From: an uncultured Kineosporia sp.
GTDB lineage: Bacteria; Actinomycetota; Actinomycetes; Actinomycetales; Kineosporiaceae
Assembly: GCA_937859855.1 (NCBI GenBank)
Contig: CALMAR010000127.1
Location: forward strand, 1 to 11,728
Direction: 5' to 3'
DNA: 11,728 nucleotides
A model generated the notes under the pieces. That model was not told where the DNA came from, searched no databases, and saw nothing but the letters and a program-made list of their open reading frames with translations. A program made the position numbers and the translations under genes. Positions 6,781 to 11,728 of the stretch are shown here, in pieces (position 1 is the stretch's first letter; each line of letters opens with the position of its first letter).

Positions 6781-7908
6781 TCAGGAAACGCCGTACTTCT
6801 TGCAGGCGGCAGTGAACTCGGCGGTGCAGACGTCCGCCGCCTTCTGGTAACCATCGGAGATGACCGTCTTGACCGAATCGGCGAAGATCGCCTGCGGCAT
6901 GACCAGAGCGGACTTGACGTCGGTTCCGGCGGTGGTGTCCTTCACGGTGGCCGTGGCCAGCCCATCGGCGGTTGCGGTGTCGCCCTTGGCCATCGCGATC
7001 GCCAGCTTGGAGACCGCGTCGGCTTCCAGGGCAACGTTCTTGTAGACCGTCATGCACTGGCTGCCGGACAGGATCTGCTGCAGCCCAGCCACGCTGGCGT
7101 CCTGGCCGGTGACCGGAACCTTGCCCGCCAGGCCATTGCGCTTGAGGCTGGCGATGACGCCGGTGGCCATCGTGTCGTTGGCCGAGATGACACCCTTGAT
7201 CTGGCTCTTGAACTGGGTGTACAGGCCGTCGAAGGCCAGGCCCGCCTTGGTGGTGTCCCACTGACCGGTCTGGTCGCTGGAAAGGATCTTGACCTTGCCG
7301 GTCAAGCCCTTCAGGTAGTCGTCATACCCCTGCTTGAACAGCGCGGCGTTGTTGTCCGTCGGCGCGCCATTGATGTAGACGACTCCAGCGTTGCTGGTCT
7401 CCTTCATGTCGGTCAGGCACTTTTCCAGCCCCTCACCCATCAGCTCGCCAACCTTGACGTTGTCGAAGGAGACGTAGTAGGAGGCGCCGCCTCCAAGGGT
7501 GAGCCGGTCGTAGTCGATGCCCTTGATGCCGGAGCTGGCGGCCTTCTTCAGGCAGGCGGCGCCGGAGTCGGAGTCAACGTTGGTGATGATCAGGATGGTG
7601 ACACCTTCGTTGATCATGCTGTCGCAGATCGTCCCGAACTTGGCCTTGTCGCCGGCGGCGTTCTGGATGTCCGACTGCACTCCGGCCGCGTCGAAGGCCT
7701 TCTTGAGGGCGGGTCGGTCGTTGGCCTCCCAGCGAGGCGACGTGGTGGTCTCCGGCAGGATCACGCCGATCTTGCCCGCCTTGGACGACCCGCCGCTGGA
7801 GCTGCTCTTGCTGCTGCTGTCATCGCTGCCACCACATGCGGCCAGCGCGAGCACGAGGGACGCGGCCGCCACTATCGGCAGCACCCGCCACTTGTTGCCA
7901 GAACTCAT
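6781..7908 (-). CDS. xylF: XylF-like sugar-binding lipoprotein of an ABC importer
   Basis: Extracellular high-affinity receptor, 375 residues, anchored by a lipobox LAAC with lipidated C25 after a hydrophobic signal (about 9-24) and a Ser/Gly linker (27-43). The mature part follows E. coli XylF closely: SPRW near 57-60, YDRL (133-136), YYVSFDNVKVGEL (144-156), PTDNNAALF with N186/N187, SANDT with N244/D245, GQD (268-270) and MTVYK (286-290). These supply the residues expected around a bound pentose. Besides C25 there are six cysteines (95, 119, 164, 285, 361, 369), unlike the enteric protein, possibly forming disulfides. The ATG at 7908 has AAGGA (7916-7920) 7 bases upstream. It is the first gene of the minus-strand operon and its leader carries the putative operator. 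Xylose is the best ligand guess; a related sugar is possible. Confidence 0.93.
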   Translation of the reverse strand: MSSGNKWRVLPIVAAASLVLALAACGGSDDSSSKSSSSGGSSKAGKIGVILPETTTSPRWEANDRPALKKAFDAAGVQSDIQNAAGDKAKFGTICDSMINEGVTILIITNVDSDSGAACLKKAASSGIKGIDYDRLTLGGGASYYVSFDNVKVGELMGEGLEKCLTDMKETSNAGVVYINGAPTDNNAALFKQGYDDYLKGLTGKVKILSSDQTGQWDTTKAGLAFDGLYTQFKSQIKGVISANDTMATGVIASLKRNGLAGKVPVTGQDASVAGLQQILSGSQCMTVYKNVALEADAVSKLAIAMAKGDTATADGLATATVKDTTAGTDVKSALVMPQAIFADSVKTVISDGYQKAADVCTAEFTAACKKYGVS

Positions 7909-7953
7909 CGATCCGTCCTTTCGAGTGGGCGGGATGCCTTAGTGATGACGATC

Positions 7954-8000
7954 ACGCCGTATGTTGTGTGGTGCAACATACGCCGTTACTCTGACGCCGT
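7954..8000. repeat. Three ACGCCGT direct repeats in the importer promoter region
   Basis: ACGCCGT occurs at 7954-7960, 7980-7986 and 7994-8000, spaced 26 and 14 bases. Two copies touch the ends of the inverted repeat and the third ends at the -35 box. They may be a second regulator's site or simply part of the flanks. Confidence 0.4.
7958..7982. promoter_or_regulatory. Candidate operator: 25-base inverted repeat
   Basis: CGTATGTTG (7958-7966) and CAACATACG (7974-7982) are perfect inverted arms of 9 bases around a 7-base spacer, AT-rich against the local background. It overlaps the predicted -10 box of the xylF promoter and lies 49 bases before the start codon, a repressor position. The TGTT...AACA core recalls Bacillus XylR-type ROK operators (GTTTGTT/AACAAAC, from memory), though with wider spacing. 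The product of the ROK gene at 3219-4418 is the obvious candidate ligand. Confidence 0.72.
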
Positions 8001-8004
8001 TCAA
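7975..8004 (-). promoter_or_regulatory. Predicted promoter of the importer operon
   Basis: On the minus strand TTGAAC (7999-8004) and TATGTT (7975-7980) are separated by 18 bases, a fair match to a housekeeping sigma promoter, since actinobacterial -10 boxes follow TAnnnT. Transcription would start near 7968, about 60 bases before the ATG and inside the inverted repeat. Predicted by eye only. Confidence 0.5.
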
Positions 8005-8370
8005 CCGCCCTGGCCGTGCTTTTGTTGTTTCGGGTAACGATTGAGTAACACGCCTGTCACGTTCCGGTCGCTTGACTCTGAGGCCGCCTCCGGGCGCCTG
8101 GCAAACACCGATCCGTGAAGATTGTGATGACCGATCTCGCCCCTCCGAGACGGCCGTTTCCGCTTCGGCCCCTGCGCCATCGGCTGGCCAAAAGTGGACC
8201 TGTTCGGTGGTGCGGCCCGGCCGCCCCTGGAGCCGGCCACCGCTGTGCACGGCTCACTGGTCTCGGGGCTGCTCTGCGGCGTTCGGGGCTGACCCTCGCC
8301 GATCTGGCTCGCGCTCAGCCCTTCACCTGCGGGGCCTCTCGGCTTGCCCGCCTCCTCCGCCCTGTCTGAG

Positions 8371-8429
8371 TGCGGCCATTTCTGCCGGGGCCCCGCCGGG
8401 CCCGGGCGGGGCGCGCGAAAGTGTCCGCA
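8371..8429. repeat. Imperfect inverted repeat (long GC-rich hairpin)
   Basis: TGCGG (8371-8375) pairs with CCGCA (8425-8429). CATTTC (8377-8382) pairs with GAAAGTG (8417-8423) with one bulge. The inner arms GCCCCGCC (8390-8397) and GGCGGGGC (8405-8412) are perfect around a 7-base loop. The whole can fold on either strand. It lies about 50 bases before the small gene and could be a terminator-like or regulatory structure; no T-run follows on the plus strand. Confidence 0.55.
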
Positions 8430-8465
8430 AGCCTGCCTGCCCGGCCGGCTGTCGGTGGGCCTGCC

Positions 8466-8471
8466 CATACT
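8466..8471 (+). promoter_or_regulatory. Possible -10 box for a leaderless transcript
   Basis: CATACT ends 6 bases before the ATG at 8478, which itself has no ribosome binding site. That spacing is typical of leaderless actinobacterial genes. No clear -35 box is seen. Confidence 0.35.
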
Positions 8472-8477
8472 GACCCG

Positions 8478-8846
8478 ATGGCCGTTCATCTGCCGCCGGG
8501 CTGGCCGCCGGCCGTGCGCCCCCCGGATACCGGCGGCTTCGCGGGCCCGGCCGTCGAATGGCTGCTCGACCAGTGCCCGGCCGACTACCGCGGCTATCGG
8601 GTGCTGCGGCAGCATCCGCTGGCGCTGGCCTGGCTAGCAGGCAAACATGTGCGCGGCGCCCAGCACGCCACCACCGATGCGCTGTCCAGGGTCCGATCCG
8701 AGCTAGCCGATGATCTTGGTCCAGGAGCCAAGCAGGCGCTGATCGGGGCGATCGAATCGGAGCAGGCCCGGCTGATCGCCGCCGTCCGCGGAGTCGGCCT
8801 GATCGAACAGGCCCTGCGCGGGCACCGCTACGTGCCGAGGCTCTAA
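8478..8846 (+). CDS. Small conserved actinobacterial protein of unknown function
   Basis: 122 residues, predicted cytoplasmic, with no signal or membrane segment. The N-terminal part reads [17 protein letters not shown], then a compact helical region with [21 protein letters not shown] and a long C-terminal helical stretch rich in Ala, Leu, Glu and Arg (about 50-115). I believe similar proteins beginning LPPGWP and carrying a CPxDYRGYxVLRxHP stretch lie near dxs in other actinobacteria, but I know no function. The frame is open back to a GTG at 8370, but that part runs through the GC-rich inverted repeat and looks non-coding, so I chose the ATG at 8478. Its coding direction matches dxs, with a 187-base gap. 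The absence of a ribosome binding site suggests leaderless translation. Confidence 0.75.
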   Translation: MAVHLPPGWPPAVRPPDTGGFAGPAVEWLLDQCPADYRGYRVLRQHPLALAWLAGKHVRGAQHATTDALSRVRSELADDLGPGAKQALIGAIESEQARLIAAVRGVGLIEQALRGHRYVPRL

Positions 8847-8954
8847 CCTCCGCCTTGCGGCCGAGCTGTGCCCGCCCGGTGCCGAATCCGCAGAAACGGT
8901 TCTGGGCCATATCGAGACAGCGACCATTCGCGCGAGGTTGCAACGGCCGATGCG

Positions 8955-8990
8955 GGCGCCGGGTGCGGCGCCGAGATGGAAACGTAGACT
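8955..8990 (+). promoter_or_regulatory. Possible dxs promoter (-10 TAGACT) with upstream GC hairpin
   Basis: TAGACT (8985-8990) fits the actinobacterial TAnnnT -10 pattern, 43 bases before the dxs ATG. No convincing -35 box is present. GGCGCC occurs at 8955-8960 and 8967-8972 and can form a 6-base stem around GGGTGC just upstream. Weak evidence. Confidence 0.3.
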
Positions 8991-9017
8991 CGCGCCAGGC
9001 ACGCGGGTCATGCCGGT

Positions 9018-9024
9018 GAGGAGA
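9018..9024 (+). promoter_or_regulatory. Ribosome binding site deciding the dxs start
   Basis: GAGGAGA sits 9 bases before the ATG at 9034 and downstream of the competing ATG at 9010 and TTG at 8938, neither of which has a comparable site. This selects 9034. Confidence 0.75.
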
Positions 9025-9033
9025 GATAGCCAA

Positions 9034-10950
9034 ATGGTGGAGCTGGCCGACATCGCCGGCCCGGAGGACTTGCGAGTCTTGTCTCGCGCCGAGCTGGACG
9101 ATCTGGCTGCGCAGATCCGCAACTTCCTGATCGAGAAGGTGTCTCGCACCGGGGGCCACCTGGGCCCGAACCTGGGTGTGGTCGAGCTCACCCTCGCCGT
9201 CCACCGGGTGTTCGACTCGCCCCGGGACCAGATCGTTTTCGACACCGGTCACCAGTCCTACGTGCACAAGCTGGTCACCGGCCGGCACGACTTCAGCTCG
9301 CTGCGGCGCCAGGGCGGAATCTCCGGATACCCGAGCCGCCGGGAGTCCGAGCACGACATCGTCGAGAACAGTCACGCGTCCACCGCGCTGTCCTGGGCCG
9401 ACGGCCTGGCCAAGGCCAACTGCCTGACCGGGCGCCGGGAACAGTACGTGGTGGCGGTGGTCGGGGACGGTGCCCTCACCGGCGGGATGGCCTGGGAGGC
9501 GATCAACAACATCGCCGCCGGGCGTGATCGCAACCTGGTGATCCTGGTCAACGACAATGAACGTTCCTACGCTCCGACCATCGGCGGGCTGGCCGAGCGG
9601 CTGGCCACCCTGCGCACCACCCAGAGTTACGAGCGGGCGCTGGACATCACCCGGTCGATCCTGCAGCGCGGCGGCCCGCCCGGCCGATTCGCCTACGAAG
9701 CGCTGCACGGGGTCAAGAAGGGGCTGAAGGATTTTCTGTCTCCGCAAGGGCTTTTCGAAGATCTGGGACTGAAGTACATCGGCCCCCTCGATGGCCACGA
9801 CATCGATGCGATGGAGCACGGCCTGCGCCGGGCCCGATCCTTCGGCGGCCCGGTGATCGTGCACGCGATCACCGAGAAGGGCCACGGCTATCCGCCCGCG
9901 GAGCAGGACGAGGCCGACCGCTTCCACGGAATTCCGGTCATCGACCCGATCACCGGCGTCCCGCTCGGTGTTCCCGGGCAGACCTGGACCTCGGTGTTCG
10001 CCGAGGAGATGCTGGCCATCGCCGACGAGCGCCCGGACGTCGTCGGCATCACCGCCGCCATGCTGATCCCGGTTGGGCTGGAGCGGTTCGCGGAGCGTTA
10101 TCCCGATCGGGTCATCGATGTGGGTATCGCCGAACAGCACGCCGTCACCAGCGCCGCCGGAATGGCGCACGGCGGGCTGCACCCGGTGGTCGCGCTCTAC
10201 GCCACCTTCATCAACCGGGCCTTCGATCAGGTGCTGATGGACGTCGGCCTGCACCGCGAGCCGGTCACGTTCGTGCTCGATCGGGCCGGGCTGACCGGCG
10301 AGGACGGCGCCTCCCACAACGGGATGTGGGACCTGTCCCTGCTCGCGCTGGTGCCGGGGATCCGGATCGCCGCGCCGCGTGATGGCGCCCGGTTGCGCGC
10401 GCTGCTGCGAGAGGCGGTCGCGGTGGACGACGGGCCGACCGTGGTGCGCTACCAGAAGGGGACCGTGGTGCCGGACATTCCGGCCATCGGCCGGGCCGGC
10501 GGCATGGACGTGATCGCGCAGCAGGGGGAGGACGACGTACTGGTGCTCGCGGTGGGCGCGATGGCCGAGCTGGGGGTCGAACTGGCCCAGCTGCTGGCCG
10601 ATCGCGGCATCGGCGCGCGGGTGCTTGATCCGCGGTGGGTACTGCCGCTCGACGCCGAGCTGGCCGTCCTGGCGCAGATGCATCGGCTGGTGGTTGTTCT
10701 GGAGGACAACGGGGTGAACGGCGGGGTTGCCACCCAGGTCAGCACTGCCCTGCAGGACGCCGGTATAGGTGTGCCCGTGCGGGGATTCGGTGTACCGCAA
10801 CGGTTCCTGGACCACGCCAGCCGGTCGCAGTTGCTCGCGCAGCTGGGCCTGACTGCGCAGGAGATGACTGGCCGGATCGCTGCTCAGATGGCTGAACTGG
10901 ATTCTGGGCTGATCGTTCTGGCCGCTGAGGGGCGGGTCAGGCCCGGCTGA
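9034..10950 (+). CDS. dxs: 1-deoxy-D-xylulose-5-phosphate synthase
   Basis: Thiamine-diphosphate enzyme that condenses pyruvate with glyceraldehyde 3-phosphate, the entry step of the MEP pathway to isoprenoids; cytoplasmic homodimer. 638 residues with this start, the usual size. Landmarks are [14 protein letters not shown] with H42, [11 protein letters not shown] with H73, the cofactor motif [16 protein letters not shown] (144-159) running to NDN (173-175), DIRPLDG-like [18 protein letters not shown] with catalytic E367, and [18 protein letters not shown] in the pyrimidine domain, then a transketolase C-terminal domain ending near [16 protein letters not shown]. The frame extends back to 8938, but the ribosome binding site and the family N-terminus favour 9034. 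Its 3' end overlaps the convergent CitE-like gene by 14 bases. Next to a xylose-type importer as in Streptomyces (from memory), although the two pathways share no step. Confidence 0.97.
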   Translation: MVELADIAGPEDLRVLSRAELDDLAAQIRNFLIEKVSRTGGHLGPNLGVVELTLAVHRVFDSPRDQIVFDTGHQSYVHKLVTGRHDFSSLRRQGGISGYPSRRESEHDIVENSHASTALSWADGLAKANCLTGRREQYVVAVVGDGALTGGMAWEAINNIAAGRDRNLVILVNDNERSYAPTIGGLAERLATLRTTQSYERALDITRSILQRGGPPGRFAYEALHGVKKGLKDFLSPQGLFEDLGLKYIGPLDGHDIDAMEHGLRRARSFGGPVIVHAITEKGHGYPPAEQDEADRFHGIPVIDPITGVPLGVPGQTWTSVFAEEMLAIADERPDVVGITAAMLIPVGLERFAERYPDRVIDVGIAEQHAVTSAAGMAHGGLHPVVALYATFINRAFDQVLMDVGLHREPVTFVLDRAGLTGEDGASHNGMWDLSLLALVPGIRIAAPRDGARLRALLREAVAVDDGPTVVRYQKGTVVPDIPAIGRAGGMDVIAQQGEDDVLVLAVGAMAELGVELAQLLADRGIGARVLDPRWVLPLDAELAVLAQMHRLVVVLEDNGVNGGVATQVSTALQDAGIGVPVRGFGVPQRFLDHASRSQLLAQLGLTAQEMTGRIAAQMAELDSGLIVLAAEGRVRPG

Positions 10951-11677
10951 GGATGGTGCCGGCCTGCCGGAGTACCGGCGCGTCGACCATCTGACCCTCG
11001 AAGTTGAACACGCCCCGCCCGGCCTTCTCGGCAGCGGCCAGAACCCGGTGGGCCCAAGCCAGTTCGGCCGGATCGGGCCGGTAGGCGGCGCGGACCACCG
11101 GCAGCTGGCTGGGATGGATGCACACCGTTGCGGCGAATCCGGAGGCGGCGGCGTCCTGCGCCTCGGCCCGCAGGCCATCCAGGTCGGGTATGTCCAGGTG
11201 GACGGCGTCGAGCGCGAACTTGCCGGCCGCCGAGGCGGCGAGCAGCACCGCCGAGCGGGCGAACCGTCCCACCTCCCGATAGGTGCCGTCGGCCCGGCGG
11301 CTCGACCGGCCGCCCAGCGCGGCGATCAGATCCTCGGCGCCCCACATCAGTCCCAGCGTGTTGTCGGCCCGGGCCAGCTCGAGCGCCGCCAGCACTCCGG
11401 CCGGTGTCTCGGCCAGGGCAATCACCTTTAGCGGGTGCAGCGCCAAGACCTGCTCTGCCGACTGGGCTTTGGGCAGCATCACGGCCTGATAGCCAGCCTG
11501 CTTCAGGGTCTCGAGATCGAGCCGGTGCTGGGGGCTGTCCGGCGGATTCACCCGGATCACCGTCCGGGCCGGGTCCAGCGTGCTGGTGGCGAGGGCCTGC
11601 CGGGCGGCGTCCTTGTGTGCGGACCCGACGCCGTCCTCCAGGTCCAGGACGACTACATCCGCGGCGGCCGCCGCCGC
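10937..11677 (-). CDS. CitE-like HpcH/HpaI-family acyl-CoA lyase, N-terminus missing
   Basis: Member of the CitE-like (beta subunit of citrate lyase) branch of the HpcH/HpaI aldolase superfamily, acting on CoA thioesters with Mg2+. About 246 residues are recognisable against roughly 273 in mycobacterial Rv2498c, which I recall as a beta-hydroxyacyl-CoA lyase used in itaconate and leucine breakdown and which this most resembles. Motifs in order are [11 protein letters not shown] (about 11627-11659), [68 protein letters not shown] and [13 protein letters not shown]. The GTG at 11560 is not the start, because homology continues upstream. The family's N-terminal strand (LFxPxDRPERFAKA) is not found: homology fades in an alanine run inside a palindrome, beyond which the sequence looks foreign. 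The stop lies 14 bases inside the end of dxs. Confidence 0.85.
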   Translation of the reverse strand, partial: AAAAAADVVVLDLEDGVGSAHKDAARQALATSTLDPARTVIRVNPPDSPQHRLDLETLKQAGYQAVMLPKAQSAEQVLALHPLKVIALAETPAGVLAALELARADNTLGLMWGAEDLIAALGGRSSRRADGTYREVGRFARSAVLLAASAAGKFALDAVHLDIPDLDGLRAEAQDAAASGFAATVCIHPSQLPVVRAAYRPDPAELAWAHRVLAAAEKAGRGVFNFEGQMVDAPVLRQAGTILSRA

Positions 11678-11681
11678 GGAT
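11657..11681. repeat. 25-base GC-rich palindrome at a sequence junction
   Basis: ATCCGCGGCGG (11657-11667) is perfectly inverted as CCGCCGCGGAT (11671-11681) around three bases. It encodes the alanine run of the CitE-like frame. The homology on its two sides belongs to different protein families. Confidence 0.8.
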
Positions 11682-11728
11682 GTCCTGGGCCGCCTGGAGG
11701 AAGACGCGGATGCCCGGCATCTTGTCGA
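11664..11728 (-). pseudogene. Fragment resembling an RND efflux transporter (MdtB/MdtC/AcrB type)
   Basis: Read on the minus strand from 11726, in a frame different from the CitE-like gene, the codons give [16 protein letters not shown] followed by GGGR. Every codon from 11726 down to 11664 ends in G or C, while the CitE frame here has several A/T endings and no family match. The string closely resembles the periplasmic porter-domain segment of RND pumps (PGxxVFLQxxQDIRxGGR). Only about 21 codons are visible, both ends are missing, and the frame runs into the palindrome. Most likely this is a chimeric join rather than a gene of this locus; a remnant from transfer is the alternative. Confidence 0.5.

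Larger units (their letters stand above)
8005..8477. other. Intergenic stretch without a recognisable gene
   Basis: This lies between the divergent xylF promoter and the small gene at 8478. Short frames such as 8115-8369 (+) read as Pro/Arg/Leu-rich low-complexity peptides with no family resemblance and no good ribosome binding site. I see no tRNA, riboswitch or mobile-element end. A GTAAC pair (8034-8038, 8045-8049) and the inverted repeat at 8371-8429 are the only structure noticed. Confidence 0.6.

Noticed and set aside
6682..8037. A 451-residue plus-strand frame opposite the binding protein
   Set aside because: Antisense to a clear XylF-like lipoprotein, with no recognisable domain of its own.
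8115..8369. A possible small protein of 84 residues in the intergenic stretch
   Set aside because: Low-complexity Arg/Pro/Leu composition, no clear ribosome binding site, no resemblance to any family I know.
8938..9033. An N-terminal extension of Dxs from the TTG at 8938
   Set aside because: The extension is Arg/Pro-rich and not shared by the family. The ribosome binding site at 9018-9024 serves the ATG at 9034, and 638 residues is the expected length.
8323..11178. A 951-residue open frame on the minus strand opposite dxs
   Set aside because: It lies antisense to the fully conserved dxs, is Arg/Pro/Gly/His-rich with no family resemblance, and is the usual by-product of high GC content.
10884..11720. 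A 278-residue minus-strand frame overlapping the CitE-like gene
   Set aside because: Only its first 19 or so residues look like protein (RND-like); the rest is an out-of-frame shadow of the CitE-like gene, Arg/Gly/Pro-rich.
1..11728. CRISPR array, tRNA or rRNA gene, insertion sequence, phage or defence system
   Set aside because: I saw no regularly spaced repeats, tRNA-like arms, transposase motifs or known defence domains; all sizeable frames are explained by metabolism, transport and regulation genes.

Overview
The window is high-GC DNA with mostly G or C at third codon positions, and it almost certainly comes from an actinobacterium. Supporting signs are a CitE-like protein closest in my memory to mycobacterial Rv2498c, a Dxs of about 638 residues like the mycobacterial and streptomycete enzymes, and a gene order (ROK regulator, sugar ABC transporter, small protein, dxs) that resembles what I remember of the Streptomyces rok7B7-xylFGH-dxs region. 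No order or genus can be fixed from sequence reading alone.

Layout. Positions 1-3206 (+) hold a beta-glycoside cassette: the C-terminal part of a LacI-family regulator cut by the left edge, a complete GH1 beta-glucosidase, and an aldose 1-epimerase whose ATG overlaps the glucosidase stop codon. Positions 3219-7908 (-) are a xylose-type ABC import operon. In transcription order it runs: lipoprotein binding protein (XylF-like), a strong intergenic hairpin, a single-domain ATPase, a permease overlapping it by 4 bases, and a ROK repressor with an intact DNA-binding domain. Upstream of the operon a 9+9 base inverted repeat (7958-7982) covers the predicted -10 box and is the best operator candidate. 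Positions 8005-8477 hold no recognisable gene. Positions 8478-10950 (+) carry a small actinobacterial protein of unknown function and dxs, the first enzyme of the MEP isoprenoid pathway. A convergent CitE-like lyase gene (-) overlaps the end of dxs by 14 bases.

How they may work together (inference). The GH1 enzyme would release sugars from short beta-glycosides, the mutarotase would equilibrate anomers, and the XylFGH-type importer would bring in xylose or a related monosaccharide under ROK control. No xylA or xylB lies in the window. dxs and the CitE-like gene look like ordinary housekeeping neighbours.

The most notable anomaly is the right end. At a GC-rich 25-base palindrome (11657-11681) the CitE-like homology stops. 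Beyond it the minus strand reads, in another frame with G or C at every third position, like a fragment of an RND efflux transporter. This looks like a chimeric join, probably an assembly or amplification artefact. I found no convincing undescribed system; the other items worth checking are the operator and the competing hairpins between the binding-protein and ATPase genes.
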